Of a stretch of 64,000 bases of DNA, positions 46,992 to 55,323 are shown in pieces. The stretch comes from Micromonospora sp. NBC_01740. GTDB taxonomy: Bacteria; Actinomycetota; Actinomycetes; Mycobacteriales; Micromonosporaceae. Below the pieces are notes generated by a model. It did no database searches. It was given only the letters and a program-made list of their open reading frames with translations, and was not told the DNA's origin. The stretch spans positions 2,914,001 to 2,978,000 of the forward strand of contig NZ_CP109150.1 of NCBI RefSeq assembly GCF_035920365.1, given 5' to 3'. Made by a program: the position numbers and the translations under genes. How positions within the stretch are numbered: position 1 is the first letter of the stretch; every line of letters begins with the position of its first letter.

Positions 46992-47011
46992 TTTCTGCAA
47001 GGTCTTGCAAG
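46992..47011 (-). promoter_or_regulatory. CTTGCA direct-repeat operator (MalR-like)
   Basis: In amylase orientation two CTTGCA repeats are ten bases apart; the upstream one is part of the palindrome CTTGCAAG (47004-47011). They resemble the CTTGCA-type sites of amylase and maltose repressors of Streptomyces (MalR family). The site is about 130-150 bases before the amylase start. Confidence 0.55.
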
Positions 47012-47146
47012 TGGCGAGAAAGTTACCACCATCAACGTCACGACACCAGACGTTCACACTGATCGGACAGAGGCCCGCCGGCCCCGGACGTGCGGAGCCG
47101 GACGGATGGCGGCTCCGGCCGCTACGGCGCACCTCGGGGTGGTCAG

Positions 47147-47158
47147 TTAACCGGTTAA
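47147..47158. promoter_or_regulatory. Perfect LacI-type palindrome TTAACCGGTTAA
   Basis: A 12-base perfect palindrome with the central CG step of LacI-family sites. A ten-of-twelve copy lies at 48393-48404, upstream of the LacI gene, so the two flank the regulator. Confidence 0.55.
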
Positions 47159-47238
47159 GGTGGACGGCGCCTACGGCTCACGCCGTCGCCCCGGCCGGGA
47201 GGCCGACGGGCGGGGCGCCCGGGTCGGCGCGGTCCGGC

Positions 47239-48258
47239 TCAGCTCGCGCGCGGCGGGGCCGTGCTGCCCCGGGGCGTGAGGTGGGCGGTCCCGTCCTGCA
47301 CCTGCCGGGCCGGCGCGCCGCCGATCACCGCCAGCAGTTCCCGGGCGGCGTGCGCGCCGTACGCCGGGATGTCCCGGCCGAGCGCGGTCAGCGGCGGGTG
47401 CACCAGCTGGCAGAGCGGCGAGTCGTCCCAGGCCACGATGGACACCTCGCCCGGCACGGCGAGGCCCATCTCCTGGGCCACCGACAGCCCCGCTATCGCC
47501 ATCACGTCGTTGTCGTAGATCACGGCGGTGGGGCGGCCGGCCGAGCTGAGCAGCCGCCGGGTGGCGCGCGCCCCCTCCTCGCCGGTGTAGTCCGACGGCA
47601 CGGTGACCGCGTCGGCCAGACCGAGCCGGCGGCACACCTGGGTGAACGCCTCGGTGCGGATCTCGGTGTGCAGCAGGGCGGGCAGGCCGCCGACGCGGGC
47701 GATCCGGCGGTGGCCGAGGGCGACCAGGTACTCCACGGTCTCGACCAGCGCCGCCGCGTCGTCGGACCAGACGCTGGCCAGCCCGCCGGTGCCGCCCGGG
47801 CCGCCGATCACCACCGCGGGCAGGCCCAGCTCCTCCAGCACCGGCACCCGGCGGTCGTCGGCGCGCAGGTCGCAGACGAGGACGCCGTCGACGCGGCGCT
47901 CACCCCACCACCGGCGGTAGACGGCGACCTCCGCCTCCTGGTCGGCCACGACCTGGAGGGTGAGCGCGTACGACCGGGCGGAGAGTTCGGCCTCGACGCC
48001 GCTGATCAGCTCCATGAAGAACGGCTCGATGCCGAGCGTGCGGGCGGGGCGGCAGAGGGTGAGGCCGACCGCGGCGGCGGTGGCCCCGGAGAGGGAGCGG
48101 GCGGCGCGGCTCGGGTTGAAGCCGATCTCGGCGGCGATGGCGAGGATCCGCTGCCGGGTGGCCTCGGAGACCCCGGGCTGGCCGTTCAGCGCATAGGAGA
48201 CCGCCCCCTTGGACACCCCGGCGCGGCGGGCGACGTCGGCGATCGTGGGTCGCTTCAC
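47239..48258 (-). CDS. LacI family transcriptional regulator
   Basis: The 339-residue repressor has an N-terminal LacI helix-turn-helix (PTIADVARRAGVSKGAVSYALNG, 4-26; hinge SRAARSLSG) and a periplasmic-binding-protein-like sugar domain (VGLTLCRPARTLGIEPFFMELISGVEAEL ... VSIVAWDDSPLCQLVHPPLT). GTG 48258 has GGAGGAG about eight bases upstream and begins exactly at the HTH; the open frame extending to 48528 does not look coding. It lies between the amylase and the sugar ABC genes and could control either. Candidate operators flank it. Confidence 0.93.
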   Translation of the reverse strand: MKRPTIADVARRAGVSKGAVSYALNGQPGVSEATRQRILAIAAEIGFNPSRAARSLSGATAAAVGLTLCRPARTLGIEPFFMELISGVEAELSARSYALTLQVVADQEAEVAVYRRWWGERRVDGVLVCDLRADDRRVPVLEELGLPAVVIGGPGGTGGLASVWSDDAAALVETVEYLVALGHRRIARVGGLPALLHTEIRTEAFTQVCRRLGLADAVTVPSDYTGEEGARATRRLLSSAGRPTAVIYDNDVMAIAGLSVAQEMGLAVPGEVSIVAWDDSPLCQLVHPPLTALGRDIPAYGAHAARELLAVIGGAPARQVQDGTAHLTPRGSTAPPRAS

Positions 48259-48392
48259 CGGCGTACTCCTCCACTCTCCCGCCCGGGCGGGTGTCACCAC
48301 GAGGCCGGGGCGACCGGCGGCGGTCCACGCTACTGCACCCGGCCCGGGGAAGGCCGGCGCGACCGGTGCGCGGCGTCGGGCCGGTCGCCGGC

Positions 48393-48404
48393 TTTCCCGG
48401 TTAA
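48393..48404. promoter_or_regulatory. Second LacI-type half-palindrome (TTTCCCGGTTAA)
   Basis: Matches TTAACCGGTTAA at ten of twelve positions and lies about 135 bases upstream of the LacI start, which fits autoregulation. Confidence 0.4.
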
Positions 48405-48487
48405 GTGATCTGGTGTGGCTCGGCTCAATCCCTTGCCGCACCGCCAGCCTGCGTTCCGCTGTCTCGCAGGAATGCCTCCACCTCCCA

Positions 48488-48501
48488 TGATCGCGCTCCC
48501 A
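48488..48501. promoter_or_regulatory. CebR-like operator, upstream copy
   Basis: TGATCGCGCTCCCA matches the CebR-type consensus TGGGAGCGCTCCCA at 11 of 14 positions, lacking the first half. It lies about 45 bases before the -35. Confidence 0.4.
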
Positions 48502-48544
48502 TGACAGGTGCAGATTACCGTGAGACACCGATCGTGACTGCCCG

Positions 48545-48573
48545 TTGACAGCGCCGAAACTGCCCCGTACGGT
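48545..48573 (+). promoter_or_regulatory. Strong promoter of the sugar ABC operon
   Basis: TTGACA (48545-48550), a 17-base spacer and TACGGT (48568-48573): a perfect -35 with a good -10, 70 bases before the ATG at 48644. A repressor operator follows at 48612. Confidence 0.7.
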
Positions 48574-48611
48574 GGCGGAACTTATCCGGTTCAGTCAACG
48601 ACTCTCGATGT

Positions 48612-48625
48612 CGGGAGCGTTCCCA
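48612..48625. promoter_or_regulatory. CebR-like operator downstream of the promoter
   Basis: CGGGAGCGTTCCCA matches TGGGAGCGCTCCCA at 12 of 14 positions and sits about 30-45 bases after the likely transcription start, where a LacI-type repressor could block elongation or initiation. Confidence 0.6.
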
Positions 48626-48643
48626 TCTGGCGCGGAGGATGAC

Positions 48644-49933
48644 ATGAGACGGTCCTTGACGCACTGGGCCAGGGCGGCCGCCGTCGGCGCGGTCAGCCTG
48701 GTCATGGTCGCGGCGTGCAGTGGCAACAGCGGAGGTGGCGGCGACTCCCAGGCGGGTGGCCAGGTCACCCTGAAAATCAACTTCTGGGGCGACTTCGGGC
48801 TCGACGAGCTCAAGGCGAAGTACGAGGACGCCAATCCGAACGTCAAGATCAGCCTGAACACCGGCGAGTACAACGCCCAGCACGAGGACCTCCAGAAGAA
48901 GCTCGTCGCCGGCTCCGGCGCGCCGGACATCGCCGCCGTCGACGAGGGCTTCGTCGTCCAGTTCCGCGGCCAGGCCGACAAGTTCGTCAACCTGCTCGAC
49001 AAGGGCGCCGGCACGTACGAGCAGAAGTACCTGCCGTGGAAGTGGAAGCAGACCCTGACGCCCGACGGCAAGACCCAGATCGGCCTCGGCACCGACGTCG
49101 GCGGCCTGGCCATGTGCTACCGCACCGACCTGTTCAAGGCCGCCGGCCTGCCCACCGGGCGCGACCAGGTCTCCGCGCTCTGGCCCACCTGGGACAGGTT
49201 CATCGAGGTCGGCCAGCAGTACACGGCCAAGAGCGGCAAGAAGTTCATCGACGCCGGCACCAACATCTTCAACCCCGTCCTCGGGCAGCAGCCGGTCGGC
49301 TTCTACGACGAGAGCGAGGCGCTCAAGATGGACGGCGGCCCCAAGGTCGCCTTCGACGTGGCGGCCCGGACCATCGCCGCGGACCTCTCGGCCAACCTCA
49401 CCGCGTTCTCGCCCGAGTGGAACAGCGGCTTCGTCAAGGGCAACTTCGCCGTGCTCGCCTGCCCGGCCTGGATGCAGGGGCACATCAAGAACACCGCCCC
49501 CGGCACCAGCGGCAAGTGGGACGTGGCCGCGATCCCCGGCGGGGGCGGCAACTGGGGCGGCTCGTTCCTGACCATCCCCAAGCAGGGCAGGAACGTCGAC
49601 GAGGCGTACAAGTTCGTCGAGTGGCTGATCCAGCCCGAGCAGCAGATCGAGATCTTCAAGAAGGTCGGCAACCTGCCCTCCCAGCCGGCGCTCTACCAGG
49701 ACCCGGCGATCAAAGACTTCACCAACCCCTTCTTCAACAACGCCCCGGTGGGTCAGATCTTCTCCAAGACCGCGGAGAGCCTGACCCCGCAGTACCTCGG
49801 CAAGCGCAACGGCCCGACCCGGGTGGCGGTGGAGAACGTGCTCAACCGGCTGGCCACCGGAAACCTGAAGGGCAAGCCCGACCAGGCGTGGACCGAGGCG
49901 GTCAAGGAAGCCGAGAAGGCCGCCAGGTCCTGA
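48644..49933 (+). CDS. Sugar ABC transporter substrate-binding lipoprotein
   Basis: The 429-residue lipoprotein (lipobox VMVAAC, Cys25) is a family 1 extracellular solute-binding protein: KINFWGDFGLDELKAKYEDANPNVKISL, GSGAPDIAAVDEGFVVQF and IPKQGRNVDEAYKFVEWLIQPEQQIEIFKKVGNLP. It feeds the two permeases downstream. GGAGG lies six bases before ATG 48644. From the linked beta-mannosidase the ligand is probably a beta-mannoside or related oligosaccharide. Confidence 0.94.
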   Translation: MRRSLTHWARAAAVGAVSLVMVAACSGNSGGGGDSQAGGQVTLKINFWGDFGLDELKAKYEDANPNVKISLNTGEYNAQHEDLQKKLVAGSGAPDIAAVDEGFVVQFRGQADKFVNLLDKGAGTYEQKYLPWKWKQTLTPDGKTQIGLGTDVGGLAMCYRTDLFKAAGLPTGRDQVSALWPTWDRFIEVGQQYTAKSGKKFIDAGTNIFNPVLGQQPVGFYDESEALKMDGGPKVAFDVAARTIAADLSANLTAFSPEWNSGFVKGNFAVLACPAWMQGHIKNTAPGTSGKWDVAAIPGGGGNWGGSFLTIPKQGRNVDEAYKFVEWLIQPEQQIEIFKKVGNLPSQPALYQDPAIKDFTNPFFNNAPVGQIFSKTAESLTPQYLGKRNGPTRVAVENVLNRLATGNLKGKPDQAWTEAVKEAEKAARS

Positions 49934-50004
49934 CCGCGCGCCGGTCGGGGCGGGCCCGCGCCGCGCCCCGACCGGCCCTTACTTCGGTGCCTGGAGGTGC
50001 CCCG

Positions 50005-51021
50005 ATGTCCACCACCCGCGCCGCCCCCACGGCGCCCCGGCCCGGCCAGGAGCCCGGCGCGACAGCCGAACGCCGGGGCCGCCGACCAGAGCCGGGCGGC
50101 TGGCGTACCCGGTTGTACCGCTTCGACGTGCGCTACGTGCCGTACCTGCTGATCGCCCCGTTCTTCCTGCTCTTCGCCGTCTTCGGGCTCTTCCCGATCG
50201 TCTTCAACGGCGTCGTCGCCCTGCGCCACTGGCGGCTCGACGATCCGACGCTCACCGGCTGGGCGGGGCTGGAGAACTTCCGCCGCCTCTTCACCGACGA
50301 CGACTTCTTCAACGCGCTCGCCAACACCTTCGGCATCTTCCTGCTCTCCACCGTGCCGCAGCTGCTGCTGGCGCTGATCGTCGCGTCGCTGCTGAACCGG
50401 AAGCTGCGGGCCCAGACCTGGTTCCGGGTCGGGGTCCTGCTGCCGTACATCACCCCGGTGACGGCCTCCACGCTGATCTTCTCCGTGGTCTTCGCCCGGG
50501 ACACCGGCATCGCCAACTGGGCGCTGTCGCTGCTCGGCATCGGCGAGACCGAGCCGATCGACTGGCGGTCCGCGAAGTGGTCCTCGTGGATCGCCATCGC
50601 CACCATGGTCAACTGGAAGTGGATCGGCTACAACGCGCTGCTCTACCTGGCCGCCATGCAGTCCATCCCGCGCGACGTCTACGAGGCCGCCGCCGTCGAC
50701 GGGGCCGGGCCGTGGCGCCAACTGTGGCGGATCACCGTGCCGATGATCCGGCCCGTGGTCATCTTCACCGTCGTGCTCTCCACCATCGGCGGCCTGCAAC
50801 TGTTCACCGAGCCGATGCTCTTCGACGCCAACCCGGCCCTGGGCCTCGGCGGCGACGACGGGCAGTGGCAGACCGTCGCGCAGCTCATCTACAAGGTCGG
50901 CTGGCGGGACCTCAACCTCGGCTACGCCGCCGCCATGTCCTGGGCGCTCTTCCTGGTCATCCTGCTCGTCGCGGCGATCAACGCCGTCATCACCAACCGC
51001 CTGGGAGGTGGTAAGCGGTGA
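50005..51021 (+). CDS. Sugar ABC transporter permease (MalF-like)
   Basis: The 338-residue inner-membrane protein has a disordered N-terminal 30 residues and about six helices. The EAA loop is YEAAAVDGAGPWRQLWRITVPMIRPV. It pairs with the MalG-like permease downstream. TGGAGG precedes ATG 50005. No ATPase gene is present in the operon, as in Streptomyces where a shared MsiK-type ATPase serves several importers. Confidence 0.94.
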   Translation: MSTTRAAPTAPRPGQEPGATAERRGRRPEPGGWRTRLYRFDVRYVPYLLIAPFFLLFAVFGLFPIVFNGVVALRHWRLDDPTLTGWAGLENFRRLFTDDDFFNALANTFGIFLLSTVPQLLLALIVASLLNRKLRAQTWFRVGVLLPYITPVTASTLIFSVVFARDTGIANWALSLLGIGETEPIDWRSAKWSSWIAIATMVNWKWIGYNALLYLAAMQSIPRDVYEAAAVDGAGPWRQLWRITVPMIRPVVIFTVVLSTIGGLQLFTEPMLFDANPALGLGGDDGQWQTVAQLIYKVGWRDLNLGYAAAMSWALFLVILLVAAINAVITNRLGGGKR

Positions 51022-51077
51022 GCGCGAGGAGTGAGCTTGCGAGCCCCGCAGTCGCGAACGAAAGGTGGCACAGGTGA
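51018..51077 (+). CDS. 19-residue bridging ORF between permease genes
   Basis: GTG 51018 overlaps the TGA of the first permease by four bases. Nineteen codons later its own TGA (51075-51077) overlaps GTG 51074 of the second permease by four bases. The encoded MSARSELASPAVANERWHR contains no known motif. Either it is a translated relay that couples the two permeases or the DNA is a repeat element of Micromonospora that happens to be open; I recall similar sequences at gene ends in that genus, but this was not checked. Confidence 0.45.
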   Translation: MSARSELASPAVANERWHR

Positions 51078-51961
51078 GCGCCTCGAATCCCCGGCGGGGG
51101 GTGCTTATGGGCCGGGCGCCGCAGCACATGCCCGGCACCGTCTGGACCTACCTGTTCCTGAGCGTCGTGATCGCGTTCTCGGCGTTCCCGCTCTACTGGA
51201 TGTTCGTCATCGCCACGAACACCGACGAGGCGCTGGCGCAGATCCCGCCGCAGGTGCTGCCCGGCGGTCAGCTCGTCACCAACCTGCGGGAGGTCTTCTC
51301 CATGCAGGACGTGTTCTTCCTCCAGTCGCTCGGCAACAGCGTGATCGTGTCGTCGGTGGTGACGGCGTCGGTGCTCTTCTTCTGCGCGCTGGCCGGCTTC
51401 GCCTTCGCCAAGCTGCGGTTCAAGGGGCGCAACGCGCTGATGGTCATGGTCGTCCTGACCATGACGGTGCCGAACCAGCTCGGCGTCGTCGCCCTCTACA
51501 TCCTGATGGGCCGGATGCCCGGCGAGGGCGGCTGGAACGGCACCCTCCTCGCGGTGATCGTGCCCGGCCTGGTCACTGCGTTCGGCGTCTTCTACATGCG
51601 GCAGTTCATCCTCGACGCGGTCCCCGACGAGCTGGTCGAGGCCGCGCGGATGGACGGCGCGAGCACCATGCGGATCTTCTGGAGCGTGGTGGTGCCGGCG
51701 GTCCGGCCCGCCATGGCGGTGCTCGGCCTGCTGACCTTCGTCGCCACCTGGAACGAGTTCCAGTGGCCGCTGATCACCCTCGGCGGCACCGACTACCCGA
51801 CCTCGATGGTCGCCCTCTCCGACCTCGCCAGCGGCAACTACGTGCTGTACCGGCGGGTGCTGGCCGGCGCCCTGGTCGCCACCCTCCCGCTGCTGGTGAT
51901 GCTCTTCATCGGCGGCCGTCAGATCGTCCGAGGAATCATGGAAGGCGCGGTGAAGTCGTGA
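51074..51961 (+). CDS. Sugar ABC transporter permease (MalG-like)
   Basis: The 295-residue permease has six helices and the EAA loop VEAARMDGASTMRIFWSVVVPAVRPA. GTG 51074 is chosen because it overlaps the stop of the bridging ORF; GTG 51065 in the same frame is an alternative. The N-terminus (SASNPRRGVLMGRAPQHMPGTVWTYLFLSVVIAFSAFPLYW) is typical of the carbohydrate family 2. Its TGA overlaps the GTG of the beta-mannosidase gene by four bases. Confidence 0.93.
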   Translation: MSASNPRRGVLMGRAPQHMPGTVWTYLFLSVVIAFSAFPLYWMFVIATNTDEALAQIPPQVLPGGQLVTNLREVFSMQDVFFLQSLGNSVIVSSVVTASVLFFCALAGFAFAKLRFKGRNALMVMVVLTMTVPNQLGVVALYILMGRMPGEGGWNGTLLAVIVPGLVTAFGVFYMRQFILDAVPDELVEAARMDGASTMRIFWSVVVPAVRPAMAVLGLLTFVATWNEFQWPLITLGGTDYPTSMVALSDLASGNYVLYRRVLAGALVATLPLLVMLFIGGRQIVRGIMEGAVKS

Positions 51962-54405
51962 CCCGGCAAGCGTTGCACGAGGGCTGGACCCTGCGGGCGG
52001 TGGAGGGGCCGCAGGTGCCGGCCGCGATCGCGGGCCGCGCCGTGCCGGCCACCGTTCCCGGCTGCGTGCACACCGACCTGCTGGCCGCCGGCCTGATCCC
52101 CGACCCGTACCTGGACGACAACGAGAAGGGGCTCGCCTGGATCGGCCGCACCGACTGGGTCTACGAGACCACCTTCACCCATCGGCCGGGCGGCGACGAG
52201 CGGGTCGACCTCGTCTGCGCCGGCCTCGACACCGTCGCCACGCTCACCCTCAACGGCACCGAGGTCGGCCGCGCCGAGAACATGCACCGTGGTCACCGCT
52301 TCGACGTCCGGTCGCTGCTGGTCGCCGGGTCCAACACCCTGGCCGTACGCTTCGACTCCGCCTACCGCTACGCCGAGGCGCAGCGGGACCGGCTCGGGGA
52401 CCGGCCGAACGCCTACCCGGAGCCCTTCCCGTTCATCCGCAAGATGGCCTGCAACTTCGGCTGGGACTGGGGGCCGACCCTGGTCACCGCCGGCATCTGG
52501 CAGGAGATCGGGCTGCACGCCTGGTCCACGGCGCGGCTGGCCGTCATGCGTCCCCTGGTGACCGTCGAGGGCGGCGACGGCCGGGTGGAGCTGCACGTCG
52601 AGGTCGAACGGGCCGGCGCCGCGCCGCTCACCGTGCGGGCGACCGTCGCCGGCGCGGCGGCCGAGGCGACGATCCCGGCGGGGGAGCGCACGGCCGTGCT
52701 GACCCTTACCGTCCGCGACCCGGCGCTCTGGTGGCCCAGGGGGTACGGCGAACAGCCGCTGCACCCGCTGGAGGTGACCCTGCACGACGCCGACGACCAC
52801 CCGCTCGACACCTGGTCGCGGCGGATCGGGTTCCGCTCCGTACGCCTCGACACCACCCCCGACGCGCACGGCACCCCGTTCGCCCTGCACGTCAACGACA
52901 CCCCGGTCTTCGTCCGGGGGATGAACTGGATCCCCGACGACGCCTTCCCCACCCGGATCACCCGGGACCGGTTGGCGCACCGGTTCCGGCAGGCCGCCGA
53001 CGCGAACGTCAACCTGCTGCGCGTCTGGGGCGGCGGCCGGTACGAGTCGGACGACTTCTACGACCTCGCCGACGAGCTGGGCCTGCTCGTGCAGCAGGAC
53101 TTCCTCTTCGCCTGCGCCGCCTACCCCGAGGAGGAGCCGCTGCGCGCCGAGGTCGCCGCCGAGGCCGCCGAGCAGGTGGTCCGGCTCGCCCCGCACCCGT
53201 CGCTGGTGCTCTGGACCGGCAACAACGAGAACATCTGGGGCTGGCACGACTGGGACTGGCAGGAGCCCCTCGCGGGGCGCACCTGGGGACGCGGCTACTA
53301 CCTGGAGCTGCTGCCCCGGATCGTCGGCGAGCTGGACCCGACGCGGCCGTACTGGCCGGGCAGCCCGTGGTCGGGCCGCGAGGAGATCCACCCCAACGAC
53401 CCGGCGCACGGCACCACGCACATCTGGGACGTCTGGAACACCGACGACTACACGAAGTACCGCGAGTACGTGCCGCGCTTCGTCGCCGAGTTCGGCTACC
53501 AGGCCCCGCCCGCGTACGCGACGCTGCGCCGGGCGCTGTCCGACGAGCCCCTCGCACCCGACTCGCCGGGCATGGCGCACCACCAGAAGGCGATCGACGG
53601 CGACGCCAAGCTCCGGCGGGGGCTCGACGCGCACCTGCCGGCACCGGCGGACTTCGACGACTGGCACTGGCTGACCCAGCTCAACCAGGCGCGCGCGATC
53701 CAGCTCGCCGTCGAGCACTTCCGCTCCCACCGGGACGTCTGCGCCGGCACCATCGTCTGGCAGCTCAACGACTGCTGGCCGGTGACCTCGTGGTCGGCCG
53801 TCGACGGCGACGGCCGCCGCAAGCCCCTGTGGTACGCGCTGCGCCGGGCGTACGCCGACCGGCTGCTGACCGTCCAGCCCCGCGCGGGTGGCCTGGCCCT
53901 GATCGCGGTCAACGACGGGGCGACCCCGTGGCGGGCGACCGCATCGGTGACCCGGCTGACCCTGGCCGGCGAGCCACGGGCGAAGACCACGCTGGAGCTG
54001 GACGTCCCCGCGTACGCCAGGATCGAGCTGGCGCTGCCGGCGGAGCTGGCGCGGCCGGACGAGGCCCGGCGCGAGCTGCTGGTGGCCGAGGCGGGCGGGA
54101 CGGCCGAGCGGGCGCTCTGGTTCTTCGCCGAGGACCGCGACGCCGACTGGCCGGCGGCCCGGTACGACGCGGCGGTCGAGCCGGTCGACGGCGGCCAGCG
54201 GGTCCAGGTCACCGCCCGCACGATCCTGCGGGACGTGACGCTCTTCCCGGACCGCCTCGACCCGGCGGCCGAGGCCGACGAGGCGCTGGTCACCCTCCTG
54301 CCGGGGGAGTCGGCCACGTTCACGGTGCGCGCGGACGCCCCGCTGGACCCGGCGGCCCTGACCACCCGCCCCGTCCTACGCTGCGTCAACGACATCGCCG
54401 GCTGA
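51958..54405 (+). CDS. Beta-mannosidase (GH2)
   Basis: The 815-residue glycoside hydrolase probably removes terminal beta-mannose from imported oligosaccharides in the cytoplasm. The N-terminal jelly-roll contains VPATVPGCVHTDLLAAGLIPDPYLDDNEKGLAWIGRTDW, and FIRKMACNFGWDWGP is highly conserved in beta-mannosidases. The acid/base is E424 in WTGNNEN and the nucleophile E511 in VAEFGYQ. GTG 51958 overlaps the permease stop (GTGA), so transport and hydrolysis are co-translated. There is no signal peptide. Confidence 0.93.
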   Translation: MTRQALHEGWTLRAVEGPQVPAAIAGRAVPATVPGCVHTDLLAAGLIPDPYLDDNEKGLAWIGRTDWVYETTFTHRPGGDERVDLVCAGLDTVATLTLNGTEVGRAENMHRGHRFDVRSLLVAGSNTLAVRFDSAYRYAEAQRDRLGDRPNAYPEPFPFIRKMACNFGWDWGPTLVTAGIWQEIGLHAWSTARLAVMRPLVTVEGGDGRVELHVEVERAGAAPLTVRATVAGAAAEATIPAGERTAVLTLTVRDPALWWPRGYGEQPLHPLEVTLHDADDHPLDTWSRRIGFRSVRLDTTPDAHGTPFALHVNDTPVFVRGMNWIPDDAFPTRITRDRLAHRFRQAADANVNLLRVWGGGRYESDDFYDLADELGLLVQQDFLFACAAYPEEEPLRAEVAAEAAEQVVRLAPHPSLVLWTGNNENIWGWHDWDWQEPLAGRTWGRGYYLELLPRIVGELDPTRPYWPGSPWSGREEIHPNDPAHGTTHIWDVWNTDDYTKYREYVPRFVAEFGYQAPPAYATLRRALSDEPLAPDSPGMAHHQKAIDGDAKLRRGLDAHLPAPADFDDWHWLTQLNQARAIQLAVEHFRSHRDVCAGTIVWQLNDCWPVTSWSAVDGDGRRKPLWYALRRAYADRLLTVQPRAGGLALIAVNDGATPWRATASVTRLTLAGEPRAKTTLELDVPAYARIELALPAELARPDEARRELLVAEAGGTAERALWFFAEDRDADWPAARYDAAVEPVDGGQRVQVTARTILRDVTLFPDRLDPAAEADEALVTLLPGESATFTVRADAPLDPAALTTRPVLRCVNDIAG

Positions 54406-54427
54406 CCCGGCCGGTGCCACGACGGTG

Positions 54428-54473
54428 ATCTTGGCAAGATTCGGCCCCCGGAGGGGCCGTTCCGCACCAAGAT
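54428..54473 (+). terminator. Two-tier hairpin after the beta-mannosidase gene
   Basis: An inner stem CGGCCCC/GGGGCCG (54442-54448 with 54453-54459, loop CGGA) sits inside an outer ATCTTGG/CCAAGAT stem (54428-54434, 54467-54473). It ends the ABC-mannosidase operon. The GATCTTGG...CCAAGATC outer arms recall a repeat of Micromonospora intergenic regions. Confidence 0.65.
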
Positions 54474-54595
54474 CTCCGTCGGGCGCACCCCCAGGGCGGG
54501 CGGCCCGGTGCCTGGGGAAGGATCCATCAGGAGCGGAGGGCCGGCCGGGGGCGGGAGCCGACCCGCCGGAGGTCGCACCAGCCACAGGGAGAACC

Positions 54596-55132
54596 ATGAT
54601 CGCGGAGCACATTCGTGACGCGTCGGCCACGGCGGTCGTGTTCGGTTTCTTCGCGTCCGGCTGGTTCGGCTGGGCGCAGGAGGCGCCGCCCCGGCGGTGG
54701 CCACCGTTCCTCGGCGCCGGCTCGGTGCTCTCGTTGCTCACCGCGGTCGCCGGCGGCATCCTGACCTGGCGGCGCTGGTCCGACCCGACGGCCTTCGACG
54801 CCGACACCAGCCGTGCCTTCGGAGTCGTCGTGGGCATCGAGTTCGGCGTCGCCGCGCTCGGTGCCGGGCTGCTCGCCCTGCGGCGCCGACGGGACCTGAT
54901 CCCGGTCTGGGTCGCCCTCGTGGTGGGCCTGCACCTGTTCCCGGTCGCGGCGCTGATCGACTATCCGCTGGTCCACGTGGTCGCCGCCCTGGTGACGGCG
55001 ACGGCGCTGGCGGCGGTCCCGGTGGCCCGGGCCCGCGCCGTCGCGGTGAGCGCGGTGGTCGGTCTCGGCGTGGGCGCGGTGCTGCTCGCCGCCGCGCTGT
55101 CGTCGCTGGTCATCGCTTTGGTGGCGTACTGA
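54596..55132 (+). CDS. Hypothetical multi-pass membrane protein
   Basis: The 178-residue protein has about five helices (about 10-25, 38-55, 75-95, 103-130, 135-178) and little polar sequence. WFGWAQEAPPRRWPPFLGAGSVLSLLTAVAGG near the start is distinctive, and HLFPVAALIDYPLVHV is a conserved-looking loop. GGGAG lies before ATG 54596. I recognise no family name; small membrane proteins of this type are common in actinomycetes. Confidence 0.75.
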   Translation: MIAEHIRDASATAVVFGFFASGWFGWAQEAPPRRWPPFLGAGSVLSLLTAVAGGILTWRRWSDPTAFDADTSRAFGVVVGIEFGVAALGAGLLALRRRRDLIPVWVALVVGLHLFPVAALIDYPLVHVVAALVTATALAAVPVARARAVAVSAVVGLGVGAVLLAAALSSLVIALVAY

Positions 55133-55323
55133 GGCGGGCGGCACCTGCCGCAGGTGGAGCGGCGGCCGGGCCGTCCGACGCCCACTCCGGCCCGCAGCGG
55201 TAGCCGCCCCTGCCCGACCGCCGTCGCCCCGGATGGGGCGGGTGCGGCCGACGCTGTGAGTTGAAGATTTTCGCAAGTGCTAAAGTTGGCAATTGAATGT
55301 GGCGTCGCGTGACGGAGGCTGAC

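Larger units (their letters stand above)
46862..47238. promoter_or_regulatory. 377-base regulatory region between amylase and LacI genes
   Basis: No gene is apparent. The region holds two adjacent palindromes at 46942-46956 and 46957-46978, CTTGCA direct repeats at 46992-47011, and a perfect palindrome TTAACCGGTTAA at 47147-47158. All lie upstream of the minus-strand amylase gene and downstream of the LacI gene, so they most likely control the amylase. Confidence 0.6.
48259..48643. promoter_or_regulatory. 385-base divergent regulatory region, LacI gene / sugar ABC operon
   Basis: No gene is present. It contains a near-copy of the TTAACCGGTTAA site (48393-48404), two sites like TGGGAGCGCTCCCA (48488-48501, 11 of 14; 48612-48625, 12 of 14) and a strong promoter for the ABC operon (48545-48573). 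Confidence 0.65.
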
